Shown: positions 1 to 20,699 of the stretch, one piece after another
Position numbering within the stretch: position 1 is the stretch's first letter
Layout of the letters: each line of letters starts with the position of its first letter
Made by a program: the position numbers and the translations under genes
DNA from: Anaeramoeba flamelloides
Taxonomy: Eukaryota; Metamonada; Anaeramoebidae
DNA: 64,000 nt
Direction of reading: 5' to 3'
NCBI GenBank assembly: GCA_027625915.1
Contig: JANTQA010000012.1
Location: 11,928,501-11,992,500, forward strand
Notes under the pieces: generated by a model
What the model saw: only the letters and a program-made list of their open reading frames with translations
What the model was told of the DNA's origin: nothing
Databases searched by the model: none

Positions 1-60
1 TAAAATTTTCATTTTAATTTGCATAAAAACTAATTCACATTCTATCTAATTATTTTAATG

Positions 61-93
<33 letters not shown>

Positions 94-103
94 ATAAAAA
101 TAG

Positions 104-3100
104 GCGGTATTAGAATCTACAATTGAACTACATTGGAGAGAAAAATACAAAGAATTAATTGAAGTAAATAAATCATTTATCTTTATGAAAAAATTGTAAT
201 TAATATTTAATTTTCATAATATACAATAATCTATATAACTTTTATAATAATAAATTTAGCTTTTATGTAACGATAACTTTAAGTTATTAAATACATTTCT
301 GAATGTTGTTCACTCAGGTGACAGAAAAAACCTTGCATTAATATTAATTAAAGTTTTAATACAATACAATGTTGCTATACCATTTATTTGCCATACAATA
401 GAATATGAGGTTGAAAATACACGTACACACCAAAATTTATTTAGAACCGATTCATTAGCAACTAGATTAATGGGATTTATGGCTCATGAAGTTGGTATTC
501 AATATTTAAATTACGTTTTGAAGAAGAACATTAAACAAACAATGAAAATTTCTGATAAACTTGAAGTAAATTATTCAATTTTTTTCCAAAAAATTCCAAA
601 AGATTACAATTTTCAGATTTAAATACTTTCGGAAAATCTTGAAATTTAAAATAAGTTAATTATTATTGTTAATTAGGAGATGTGATTCAACAGAATTATC
701 TCTATTTGCCGCTAGGTTTTCTCGAGTTTTCTGTTTATTTCAAAAAGTAAAAAAAACCTAACAAAAATCTATTGATTTTACAGATAAAATAGAAAACCTC
801 AAGAAAACCTAGGCACTTGACAACACGCTTCGGCACCTGGCCGCACTTTATGAAACTAGAGACTTGTTTCGAGTCTTTTATCCTAATTGTAATTAATACA
901 AGATTAAAGTTCATAGGGTAGCTTTTTTTTAATAAAACAAAAGAAAAAAAATATTTTTAAACAAAGACAAGAAAAAGAGAAACAAAAACAGAAATTAAAA
1001 ATAAAAAAACAAATAAAAAGTAAAAACTTAATTAAAAAGTTTTTTTGTAACTTGAATACTGAATAGGTTGATGGCTGTTTCTTTTATTTCGATTTTTTTT
1101 GGATCGCCACCATAATTTGTTTTAATAAAGAGATCAAAATATTTTACCAACAATATATCAAATAAAATAGGTTACATTATAAAGTTTTAAATTAGAACTT
1201 TATAGATAGGGGTTAGCTCTACAAAGCTCTGAGTTTTTAAGACTAAGAATTTTTTTTACAAATTTTTTTTTTGTTTTTTTTGAAAGTTTCCCAAATCTTG
1301 TTTTCGCAAAATCCCAGTACAAGATACCGACTCGGCTGCATTCGCCTCGTTCAAGTACCAACTCTTAAGATTGTACAGAAATACTCGATTCTGTTTGTTT
1401 AATTTGGTTACATTTCACTTCAGTTCAATATGTGTAAGATCTAATCAGAATAATTTAGTTTGTTGAAGATCTGATCGTGAACAAGTTTATCAATTCTTAT
1501 AATGTTTTTTTTTTTTAATTCCTTTTACCCACTCCAAACACCTAAAAAAACTTTAATATCATGAAGAGGAGGAACACAAAGGAACCGAGGCAACTCAAAC
1601 AACTTAAAAAGAAATTTGGAATAAATCTAAAAAATAAAAAATTCTTTTTTAGTCAAAAAAAAGGAAACTCAAAAAAAGTAAATGGAAAAATAAAAAAATA
1701 TTATGATTTAAGAATTAAAATTTAAATTCCAAATAGAGCTTGTATTAAGCAATAAATTCGAAGAAAAATATTCATTGCTTTTTTCATTTAACAGAATTTT
1801 TTATTGACAATCAAAAAAAAAAAAAAAAAATAGTTTTGTTTATTGCATTCAAATATAAAATATTTTACAACATTTTTTTTTTTTTGAAAATGTTAAAACA
1901 AAACTATTTCAGAATTATAACAACACCAATTTTTTAATTTAGTAATTTTTTTTACTATTTCTACTGATCATGAATAAGATTAAAAATACACTTAATATCT
2001 CTTGCTATTGTTGAATTTTAATATCTGTTTTTTTGTTTTGAAAAAAAAAGTTCTTGATATTTAAAATAATAATACGTAATTAACAATAGATTTCTTTTTA
2101 TTATAAATATTATTTTAAATGTTCATTTTCCATTATATTAAAAACAAAATAATAAATGTTTTTTTTATTGAAATTCTATATTATGTTAAATATTTCAAAT
2201 ATATATTATCAAGTTCTTATGATTTTATGAATGCCACTTTTGTTATTTTTTTTTTCTTTCTTTCTATTTTATTTATTTTTTTAATACACTTTAATTTATT
2301 TCACTTCAAATAAATTAAAAATTGAACTCATAATTTTATTTCAAACTAACACTCCTTTTTTTAATTATTTCATAGATCGATAAAAATAGATATAAAAAAA
2401 TCGAAAATTATGAAAAAACTATAAAATTAATTGAAAAATATTCCCAAAAATATTTAGATACGATCTTTGAATCACATAATGCCATGCCAACAGAATTTTT
2501 AGAAATATGCAAGCAATTAAAAGTTTCTGTTTCAAAAAAATTTCCAAAAAATGAGGTATCAGCAATTTCTTCATTCCTATTCTTGAGATTTATTGCGCCT
2601 GAAATAATTCTTCCAAGAAAAACATTATCACCAAATACCCAATTAAAACATCATCAATCTTTTAATTTAAGACTGTTTGGAAAAATATTCCTTGGTTTTG
2701 TAAATGGGAGAGACGTTGCTTTGAAAGATCCAAAGCTGAAGCCACTTAGGAAATGGGCCGAAATGAATTTCGAAGATTATAAGAATTTCATTCACACAGT
2801 ATCAAGTGGAAAATCAAGAATAATTAACAAAAATCAAAAGAAGAGTGCCAAAACGAAAAATGTTGTACAATTTAAATATTTACTAGATTTATATAAATTT
2901 CTCAAAAAATATTTTGATAAAATTGATACTATTTTGTTTGTGCCATCAGAAGAAGAAAAAGAAGTAATTTTTATTTTTTATTTTTTTTTTTTTTGTTAAA
3001 GCCATTTTCAAAAAGTCAAAAACAAAAAGTTTTTATTTATTTATTTATTTATTGATAGAAGAGAGAAAGGAGTAATCAAATATAATTTATCAAAATAAAA

Positions 3101-5143
3101 AATCAGAGAGAGAGAAGAAAAATAGATAAAATTTTATATTCTGTGAAAATGAATGCAATATCATTTGTATGAATGACCAAATTAAAAAATTATTTTCTGT
3201 CTTTAGATTTGTTTTTTTGTTTAAGAAATTAAATATCAAAGTTTAATACATTTTCTGTTTATTTCTGCAACAAAAAAAAACTGAAATAATGTTTTTCCAA
3301 ATTTAAAATTTATTTGATGAATCTATGAATTTATTTTTAGATGGAAAATCTCTCGATTTTTTGAATAAACAGAAAACATCAAGAAAAGATCAATGCACTT
3401 TTTCAGAATTCAAAAGGATCGAGTGAAATCAGAAAATTTTTTTCATTCTTTCGAATCCTGTAAAACCTGGGCACAATGCGACATGCTCCCCATGTTGAAT
3501 GAAAAAACAAAAAGTTTCAAAAACTATCAAGAAAAGGGGTGTTTAACAGACCCAAACTAGACAGTTTTTGGATGAGTTCTTTCAGTTTTTTAAATTTTTC
3601 ACTTTTTGGAAATGGTTATAATCACTCTTTTATTTAATTGTAAGATTTTATTTTATTATTACATTTTAAGGGAACAAGTTTTCATCATTTTTTGCAATTC
3701 GACGACCCAGCAGTTAATTTGGCAATGATTTTAAATGAGTTCCAGGAACCACCAAAAAGACAATATCAAAAATTACATGATATACCAATCAAGAAACTTT
3801 TACAAGTAAAGGCTATGAAACTTCGAAAAACGGAGACTATTGAGCTATTAGAAAATTTTGATGTTGATCAAGGGATTTTAAATTTTAAAATAAAATTTAA
3901 TGGGCAACCAAGAAAAGCAAAAATAATTGCACAAGAATTAATCTCTTTATTTAAACAGTTATATGAAAAATATTTCATACCGGATGAAACAGAAAAAAAG
4001 GTGGAATCTGAGAAGAATGAAAATAGCCAAAGCAAAGGTAAAGAAAGTAGTAACAATGATGAAGAAAATGAAAATGAAAAGAGTTTGTTGGAATTCCTTC
4101 AAGATTCAGAAGACATTGAAAAGGAAAAGGAAAATGAAAAGGAAAAAGAAAAAGAGAAAGAGAAAGAGAAAGAGAAAAAGAAAAAAGAAAATACAAAAAT
4201 TCAATTACCAATTTTTAAAATTACGAATCAATCAGATCGTAGGATCTTGGAATACTTCCCAATAAATTGGAAATTAATTTCAAAAGATAAATTATTTACT
4301 CAAATTACAGAATTATTAGGAGAGTTAAAAGGTGTGAAATTGAATTTATTAAATATTTCAGAGCTAATAACATTTTGGATCAATATTTCAAATTCATTAA
4401 TGGTCCATTCATGTATTTATAATCAATCACCCCCTCAAAATGTTTACCATTTAACAAAATATAATTCAGATTATAAATATTTAATTGATGGTAATCTTTA
4501 TTCAAGAGACGACATTATCCATGGTTGTTTGTTTGGGGGAAAGAAATATTTTGGCAAACAAGATCCACGGTATAAATATATTATTCCCAAGGAATACCAA
4601 TCATCTTATTTTTATTTTGCAGTTACTGATTTACAAAAACGAAGCCCAGAATTATTTTGTTACAATTCTTCGTTAATCGACAAACAATTATTATTTGTTA
4701 GCAATAAATTTTTATCAAAATCAATCCAATTCCAATCCCAAAAAAATGATAACCAAATCGATATCATACTTCCTGTTCTTGTCAAATATAGTTTGAAATC
4801 TTTTGGTGAGCCTGATTCCAAAATTTTAAATTTTATAATCTCGACATTAAAAATTACTAACCCTGGTTTAATGTCAAAATTAATTCAAACCTTAAAAAAA
4901 AATTATAAAATTAAATTTCTTGATATCAATTTTCCCAATGTTATTGAAAAAAATGAATTTCCAAAAAATATTGCTTTTCAAGTAAATAAAAACAACTCCA
5001 CAATAGATACCAATAATGAATTTACCTTGTTAAAAAATGATAGCAATCAAGTAAAATTTACAATAATCCCCCCAAAGCAATCTTTATTACAATCTATTCT
5101 CCCCATTTACAATATCAAAAATAATAATTCTTCAAACAAGTAA
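104..5143 (+). CDS. RasGAP-DUF547 fusion protein, 3' part of gene (5' end outside window)
   Basis: Four exons are visible: 104-163, 284-565, 2376-2963 and 3671-5143, giving about 800 residues. All three junctions are phase 0, with donors GTAAAT, GTAAAT and GTAATT and acceptors ending AAG, TAG and AAG. Exons 2-3 carry a RasGAP domain. The arginine finger lies in LFRTDSLAT (Arg codon 443-445) and the second arginine in FLRFIAPEI (codon 2586-2588), so it should stimulate GTP hydrolysis by a Ras-type GTPase. Exon 4 has a Lys/Glu run near 4110-4195, then a DUF547 domain at about 4330-4690. Its signature is FWINISNSLMVH, a DDIIHG segment and a DPRYKY motif. Exon 1 has no start codon, and position 1-103 looks like intron, so the N terminus is off the window. 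DUF547 function is not established; it may be an enzyme-like or lipid-related module. The RasGAP call is firm; the exact exon ends are my reading of splice sites. Confidence 0.85.
566..2375 (+). other. Large intron 2 of the RasGAP-DUF547 gene, with repeat insertions
   Basis: This 1.8-kb phase-0 intron runs from GTAAAT to TTCATAG. It holds a copy of the dispersed CCTAGG hairpin repeat at about 690-850. It also holds a locally GC-richer patch at about 1315-1360 that I could not identify, and AT-rich filler with homopolymer runs. No further exon is apparent: the flanking exons join in frame inside the RasGAP domain without a gap against the family. Confidence 0.7.
690..850. repeat. CCTAGG hairpin repeat copy, intronic
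   Basis: Imperfect inverted repeat: GCCGCTAGGTTTTCTCGAG at the left and AAAACCTAGGCACTTGACAA at the right, with TTTTCTGTTTATTTC and an oligo-A/T core between. It belongs to the same family as copies near 3350-3500, 31120-31230, 38130-38410, 57689 and 57973. No coding potential. A non-autonomous element is the simplest reading, but its target-site duplication cannot be defined here. Confidence 0.55.
3040..3500. repeat. Dispersed repeat (copy 1 of 3) inside intron 3
   Basis: The segment beginning TTTATTTATTTATTTATTGA and AGAAAGGAGTAATCAAA, followed by a purine-rich stretch and a GACCAAATTAAAAA segment, recurs with the same order of blocks at 6590-7100 and 30920-31570. The right part carries hairpin-family words (TAAACAGAAAAC, CCTGGGCAC). 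It fills most of the 2964-3670 intron. Alignment was by eye; identity looks moderate, so the copies are old. Confidence 0.55.
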
Positions 5144-5460
5144 TGTTACTATTTCTATTTATTCATCCATTATTATTATTATTATTATTATTATCAATTT
5201 TAAATGTAATGACTTTGATCATAAATAAAATTCAAAATATTCAAAACAAATTTGGCTATTTTGAAGATATAATAACCGGCGTTAATACATGAATAAATAA
5301 AATAAAAAAAAAATATTAATTTATTATTTGATTTATTATTTATTTATATTAAAAAAAGCAAAACGAAAACAAATTGAAGAAAATAATACAAAGTAAATAA
5401 TTTGTTTTCAGGATATTTTTGAATAGAAATTATTTATTATACATTACAAGATTTCCACCA

Positions 5461-5501
<41 letters not shown>

Positions 5502-5639
5502 AATGTGCAAATAAACAATCGATTTTAAAAAGAAATTTAAACAATTAAGAACTTAAATAATATGATTTTTAGCAACTAATTGCTTTTCATTTTTCCACCT
5601 TCAAAAAAAAATGTTTTTTTTTGTGAATTTTTTTAAGGT
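5144..5639. other. Intergenic, 3' flank of the RasGAP-DUF547 gene
   Basis: Starts with the presumed 3' UTR, including an ATT microsatellite near 5170-5193 and AATAAA-type words near 5220-5330 that could serve polyadenylation. A poly-A run of about 30 lies at 5469-5499. No open frame of interest and no RNA gene were seen. Confidence 0.6.
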
Positions 5640-6402
5640 TTAAGGGATTAGCGTCACCATAGATTTCTCTATAATCAAAGTATGTTGTAATTAGGTATAA
5701 ATTATATTAGTGCACCATGGCTCAAATAGCTCTAAAAAAATCTAATTTAAATCTTATTTCACAATAAATTATTACATTTTTTACTAATGATCACAATTAA
5801 AAAAGCTTGATTTGAAAAAATTTTTTTTTAATTCCTTTTCAAAATCTAAAAATAGAAACTCCAAATAACAATATTCTCAGTATTTAATAATTTAGATTTA
5901 GAATTTCCAAAAGTAACTATTTTTATAATTTTTGAATTTCAAAGATTAACTCAATGATCATATACATAAAAGCACAAAGACTGATTAGTTTTGTTTTTTT
6001 TTGATAAAGATACTTGTAGCATCAATATATTTGCATGATTTGAGAAATAATATGTCAAAAAAATTTAAGGTTAATTATTTAATTTTTAAAAAAAAAATTG
6101 AATTTTACAAAATTAATCCACATTATTCGAAAAAATTAAGAAATATATTTTGTGGCTTTGTAGTCTGAATATTGATAATTCAACCTAAAAATTTATGGCG
6201 AAATGCAGATTTTTTTCTGAAGTTGTTGGGTTTTTTACTAATATAATTGGATCTCATTTTTAATTGATGAAATCAACAAATATTACAACATGACTAATCG
6301 ATTATTTAAAGACATTTGAACCATGTAGCACTGATGTGGTTAAACTCAGTAACTAGCATACTTTGATCTTAAGTTTCTTCTTGGTTGACGCTAATTCCTT
6401 AA
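5640..6402. mobile_element. TTAA-flanked inverted-repeat element (MITE-like), family 1
   Basis: The left end at 5640 reads TTAA then GGGATTAGCGTCACCATAGA. The right end reads TTGACGCTAATTCC then TTAA at 6399-6402. The ends are inverted repeats over about 60 bp (shared inner word ATCAAAGTATG), with TTAA as the apparent target duplication. There is no transposase frame in the 755 bp. TTAA duplication is typical of piggyBac-class transposons, so a non-autonomous piggyBac-like element is likely, but no TIR match to a named family was tested. A related right end lies at 33385-33456. Confidence 0.7.
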
Positions 6403-6589
6403 GAATAAATAATTGAATTACTTAAATACAGATTATTTGGTATCAAAATTCAAATAATTTGGATTTTTCTTTTTGTTTTTCTTTTATCAAAATAGTTTTT
6501 ATAACATATTTTCAGACTAAAAAAAGTAAAAAGAAAATTATTATTAAAAAAAAAAAACAAACATGAACATAATAAAATGAAGAAAGTAT

Positions 6590-7100
6590 GATTCTATTTA
6601 TTGATTCATTTATTGGGGGGAAGGGGTAATTATTGAAAATTTAATCAAAATGAAAAAAAAAAGAGAGAAGTAGAAAAATAATTAAAATATTAATATAAAA
6701 AATAATAATATCATTTGCATGGCCAAATTAAAAAAATTTCTACTGTAGTTAGGTTTTTTTTTTTAATTTTTGATTTTAAAGAATGGGCTTAAATTAAGAT
6801 TATACTTAATTCTTTTAAATTAAAAAAAAAAAAAAAAACCCGCTTGACTACATCTCAGAGTGGTGCACTAGGTACCCGAATTTATATTATTATTTTAAAT
6901 ATTTTTCATTTTCATTTTTTTATTATTCGTTTTTCTGTATTACCTTGAGTTTTCAAACCATACAAGCTTTGAGGAAAAATTCTCGATCAAAAAAATAAAT
7001 TTCATAATTCTGATTAATCATATTAAAGAGTTTCTGTGGATTTTTTTCAACGAAAAGCATTTTCGTCGAGTTTTTTGTCATAGATTTATTATTTTTTTTT
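6590..7100. repeat. Dispersed repeat (copy 2 of 3)
   Basis: Shares an ordered set of blocks with 30920-31570: TTTATTGATTCATTTATTGG, a GAGAGAAG purine stretch, GGCCAAATT, CTGTAGTTAGGTTTT, GCACTAGGTACC, ACCTTGAGTTTTCAAACCAT and AAAGAGTTTCTG. It lies in the 3' flank of the ankyrin-BTB gene. It has no coding content. The length of the block order argues for a former element rather than chance AT similarity. Confidence 0.65.
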
Positions 7101-7167
7101 TTTTTTTCCATTAAGAAAATATTATTCTTTTGAGTTTGATACCAAAAAATTGAAATTTAAAAAAAAA

Positions 7168-15822
<8,655 letters not shown>

Positions 15823-18800
15823 TTCCAAACACAATCAATATTAATTCTGTTTCTTGAATTTTAAAATTGTAAAAACAGAAAGAAGAAAAAAAAATGAAAT
15901 TATCAGATTTACTTTTCCAGAATCGTGAATTGAATTTTCCTTGTTTGGTCTGTCTTGGTTTGGGATTCAAGGAAAAAAAAGAATTGAAATTCTCACCATC
16001 AACATGTTCAGTATCACTTTGAACTGATATTCTCTATTTACTCTTGAATAATTTGCAGAAATCCTTTTTTTGTTCTTCTTCCTGTTTTACTATCGGTTAA
16101 ACTGAATTGGTTATGGAAAAAAAAAGGATAAAACTTTTTTAACCAAATTTTTCACATTTGAGGTCATTAAATAACTTTTTTCAAGACTACAGTCTCCCCA
16201 AAAGTCATTTCTGTTTTGGAAAGTTGAATTTATTTTTCTCATTTGGGATAACTTTTAACCTTTCCAGTTTGATGAACAACAAGTATTGGGTTGAATAAAT
16301 ATTTTTTTTCTACCTTTTACTGTTGTTTTTTCAAAAAAGTGTTTTTCAGTGTTGTTCTCAAACTTTTTTGTTATTTGTTAATTGAAAAATAAAAAGATCT
16401 AAATTTTTATTCAGCTTTGCAAAAAAATCACTACCTCTCGAAGACATCAAAGACCCCAATTCTAAAAAGGAACTTAATTAGTGATTTCAACTTGTGACTA
16501 CAGTGGTTTAAAAAATTCAAAATGTTACCTGATTCTGAAAATATTTTTTTGGAAAGTTGTATGAAAATTTTGTTCCATTCATTTTGAAACAAATAGTCTT
16601 GTTTTTTTTTTTGATCTGTTGATGAAAATAAAAAGTTTTCAAGAATGTGTTTATTTTTAAAAAAGGATTCTGTCTGGTTAATATTTCTGCCATTCTCAAG
16701 TTTGTAAACAAGATTTTTTATACTAATTGATTGCAAAATTGATCTTAATATAGTCAATGAAAATTGATATTTTTAGTGATTTAATTTGCTCTCATTGGGT
16801 ATATTGTTGAAAAAGAATTGATTTTTAAATAATTTGTTAATTGGGCATGTCTTGTCAAATTTTAATCAGATACAATATCTGCAAATTAACTTTTCATTCA
16901 ATAAGAAATTTTACTTTGTTGAGGATTTTTATCTCGTCCAACATACTAATAAATTTTCACTTCATTTTCCATTTTTCGAACTATTTTTAGAAACTTTGAG
17001 AAAATATTTTATTCTTTTAAGAGAGTAGCTACACCATAAGACATGATAAAAATTTGAGAGAGATGAGATAAGAACATTTTATTTTCTTGGTGTGTGATCG
17101 TAGATTCTCGAAAAATTTTTTTAAAAAAATTATTTGTTATTTTTTTTTTTAAATGTAATAAAAAAAAATTGAGATTATATTGAAAAATTGGTTTTTTTTT
17201 TTATTATTTTTTTATTAAAATAACTTCATTCCATTAATTTGGCAACAGTTTAAATAGTTGGAAAAATAACAATAACATGATTTACACCCAATTGGAAATT
17301 TATATTAATTCAACAAACTATTTCATTTTTTGTCTTTTTTGTTTCTGTTTTTATTTTCAATTTTTCAGTTCTTAAGGGACTAGTCTCTATTAATTTTTTT
17401 TTTGACCAATAACTAAATAAGGATTCCTTATCTTGAAATATGTTTAAAATTGAAAATAGACAGTTTTTTCAATGTTAGAACTTTTATTTCTTGTTTTTTT
17501 AAAAGTTACAATTCTGTCAAAAAAAGTGACTTTTTAAAATTTTTTTTTAAAAAAAATATCTTTAACGGATGAGAATTAATTGATTAATTTTGTATTTAAT
17601 TATTTTCTCAAAAATAATATTAATTCTCCTTTTTAAAAACGAAAAAATAATTTAAAACTAGTGAATATTTTCTTATTCACTTCTGTTCAAATAACTTGAC
17701 TCCTTAAAGAACTCAATTTGTTTTATCAATAATTACTTTTTAAAAATATAGTTCTTATTCTTTTCTTTTATTTTATTTGACTCTGATAAAAACTTTTCGG
17801 ATGGTAAAATAGGAAAACTTAAAAAAACTTCAAACTCAACAATATCAAAAGAGTGTAAACTGAAAAAGTAGTTTCATGAAAAAAAAAGAATGGTAAAAGA
17901 AAAGTTAGAAAATCTTTTATTAAGAGTAAAGCATATACTGTATATTTTTTTCGAATCAAACTATTTTTTCATACAGATCCAAAAAAAAAGCCTTTCAGGT
18001 TTATTTTTTAAACTATTTTTTGTAGGCCTTTCACAAACATAACAAGTTTTCGCGTTATTGCTCATTTTTTTTTTATTTTTTGTATTTTTGCGAAAAGTTG
18101 AAAAAAACAACTTTCAAAAAAGTGAAAAAATGGAAAAATTTTTTATATCTATAAAAACAATAATTAAATTTAATCAATGTCATTTAGCAAGATTTCATTA
18201 CTATAATAAGAATTTTTTCACTTTGATTTCAAATCTAAGTAATTGGCAAAAAAAAATCTAAATCTCTATTAAATTTACCTAAAAAAAATTTAATATATAC
18301 TCATCCCTTAATCTGTTTAGTTAGATCTGAAAATTTTTTATAGATGGTTGATAGATGGTTACAGTTGAGTTTCTTAAATTGAAAAATCCACATACAACCG
18401 GTTCATGGTAATTTATCATTTGATCGATCAACAATTGTTGGTGTAATTTTAACAAATCTACCAATATATTTTTTGTTCAAACTCTTTCATTTCAGCTCGT
18501 TTTATTATTTTGGACACACTACTTTTGATTTTTTGTTTGATATTGTTTTCTTATATTTGGATGAAAATGATTACTTAAAAAACCATTGATACTATGTTAC
18601 TTAAATCTGGTTTTATATTACGTTTGGAAAAATATAATAAATAAAGTTTTTGTTTCCCTATTTTTGATTTTAGATGTGTCCAAATTTTTGGAATGTGGTT
18701 TAGTTTTTTTTTTTCGGAGAAGATAATTTCAGATTCTTTGAATAAAATTTATAGTTATTTTGTGGTTTAAACTTTGATAACATATAATCATATTCACTTC

Positions 18801-19060
18801 TCCAATTCCACTAAACCCAAGTGATTTAAAATCCTAACAAGTAATAATTTTACTTAATTATTTTTTTTTGGAATCCTTCTAGCTATTTAAATCCCATTTG
18901 TGTTTCCTTTTTTGGTTCTCTCAATTGTAATATTTTTGTTCTTTTTAAACAAAATCCATTAATCCAAAATGCCACTAATAAAAAAATATTTCTAATTGCT
19001 TTATGTTGTCATGATTAAAAAAATCTCAAAAATGATGAAAAAATAAAAAATGAAAAAATT
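15823..19060. other. Gene-poor intergenic stretch upstream of the ankyrin-BTB gene
   Basis: No gene I can support. 15823-15900 must hold the promoter and 5' UTR of the minus-strand ankyrin-BTB gene; no TATA-like element stands out from the AT background. Open frames at 16431-16757 (-), 16834-17028 (+) and 18058-18261 (+) have no recognisable domain and skewed AT composition. TTAAGGGACTAGT occurs at about 17374 and again at 25718. A dispersed repeat occupies 17240-17420 and 18300-18710. Confidence 0.55.
18300..18710 (+). repeat. Dispersed repeat D (copy 1), with GTGTCCAAA ends
   Basis: A direct copy lies at about 36580-36950. Shared words in order: ATAGATGGTTG or CGATGGTTG, ACCAAT, TTTTTTGTTCA, ATTATTTTGGACACACT or TGAACACACTG, AAAATGATTACTT, TTTGGAAAAATATAATAAA, and ATGTGTCCAAATTTT. 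The inner GGACACAC and GTGTCCAAA words are inverted relative to each other, as in mariner-type ends. Upstream segments 17240-17420 and 36450-36560 also align, so the first copy may be split by about 900 bp of inserted DNA. Confidence 0.6.
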
Positions 19061-19063
19061 AAA

Positions 19064-19158
19064 TGCCACAATAGAATGTTGAGAGAAGGATAAAAGATAA
19101 GTCATTTGACATTTAATACACTATTTTTTGCAATTCAACCCAACATTCTATTGTGGCA
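19064..19158. repeat. Short hairpin with 18-bp perfect arms
   Basis: TGCCACAATAGAATGTTG at 19064-19081 is matched by its exact reverse complement at 19141-19158, with a 59-bp loop. This could be a tiny foldback element or a structured transcript. Flanking duplication is not clear. Confidence 0.75.
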
Positions 19159-19320
19159 CTTTCTTTGAGACTTTTGAAAAAAAAATTTAAAAAATCTAAT
19201 GAATGAAATTCTTTAAATAATAAAAATCAATGAGTTACAACCAGAGTAAAAAATGTTATTTTCTGATCCTCTTTAGAATTGCAAAAAAGTGAAAATTTTT
19301 TCTTTACCGTGGCTACAACC

Positions 19321-19885
19321 TTAAGGTTTACAATCCCTGAAATCTGAAAAAATTTTATCTTGTGTTGTTTGTGACCACTTGTTAATTTGGTTCTTAGCTG
19401 ATCGATCTTATGCTTGGTATGGGTTTTAATGGTGGTTCAAAATGGCAATTTTTGACAATTTATATTTTTTGTTTTTCCGAAATCCAAATTGAAGAATATA
19501 AGATTTATAGATTGGTTGGTGTTTAATAATAAATTTCTGATTTTTGTGTTGTAAAGGAAAATTTTCATTTACTTTTTTGTAAATTAACTAAACGAAGAAA
19601 AAAACTATTTTTAAAAGCTCCTAATAAAACCAAACATAAATAAAAATTTCAATCAAAAACCCACAAACCGCATTTTTTTATAACTTACGTTCCAGCTAAT
19701 ATGCTTAAACTCATCAATTCCGATTTACGAATAATATTAAAAATAAATTGTCAAAAATTGTCCTTTTGAACAAATCTTAAAAACTATACCAAGTACAAGA
19801 TCGATCAGCTAAGAAATATTTTAACAAGTGGTCGCAAACAACACAAGATAATCTTTTTTCAGATTTCAGGGATTGTTAACCTTAA
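19321..19885. mobile_element. TTAA-flanked inverted-repeat element, family 2
   Basis: Left end: TTAA at 19321 then GGTTTACAATCCCTGAAATC. Right end: GATTTCAGGGATTGTTAACC then TTAA at 19882-19885. The inverted arms extend about 130-150 bp each, sharing GATCGATC, CACAAGATAA, ACAAGTGGTC-type and TTGTCAAAAATTG words. They surround about 280 bp of loop with no transposase frame. The exact TTAA at both ends supports insertion by a TTAA-specific (piggyBac-like) transposase supplied elsewhere. The end sequence differs from the 5640-6402 element, so this is a second family. Confidence 0.75.
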
Positions 19886-20699
19886 ATGTTCAAAAACTTT
19901 GTAAAATTGATTGTCCTTCAAAAGGTTCTTTCTCTTGAGTCGTTTTAAAAGTCGAGGTTATGAGATTACGAAATGGCAATTGAACAAAAAATTTAATTAA
20001 ATATATTCGAATTAATAAGTAGACAAAAAAAAAAGAACCAAAAAAATAAATAAAGTCAACCAATAACAAGATAAGATTTGAAGACCATTGATTGAAGCTA
20101 AAAAGAAAAATGAAATGAAATTTTTATTCCTTTTTCAAAAAAATTTGAAAAATTAATCCTATTTTTGTTCATGTATGGACACCAGCAAAAAATTTTTAAA
20201 AAACTCTTTTTTCCTTTTTATTTTGTATTTTTTTGTGTTTATTCAAATAGAAAGATTTGGTTGGTTGTGTATTTTGGTCTCAATTTGTAAAAATTTGGTT
20301 GAATTCGATCTCTTTTATCAGGAGCTTGGTCTTGAAGGTTGTAGGGAAACACTTTCGTAATATGATCTATTGTACATATTGTTAATATTATTTGATTTCA
20401 AAGTATAGTTACACTGAACTGTATTTTTCATTAAATACAAAATAAAAATCCAATTTTCAAGCGATTGAAAAAAAGAACAGATTTTAAAAAAAAATAACAG
20501 TTATTAAAAAAAGGAGTACTTTAAATTTTTAAAAACACACAAAAAAAGCATACACTTGTTATTTAACGAACTATTATACTAAATGTTTCAAAATAAATCG
20601 AACAAAATTCAAACACAACTTTCCTCAAATAGATTTTATAAATCATCTAAAATTTCAAATTTATGACAATCAGAAAATCAAGATAAAGAACTATGTTTA

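Noticed and set aside
15823-15834. Start of the ankyrin-BTB protein at the TTG four codons upstream
   Set aside because: Non-ATG starts are rare in nuclear genes, and ATG at 15822 follows immediately.
16431-16757. 108-codon minus-strand frame as a gene
   Set aside because: No domain, low-complexity AT-driven composition, no supporting neighbour or splice pattern; kept only as an open frame in the intergenic note.
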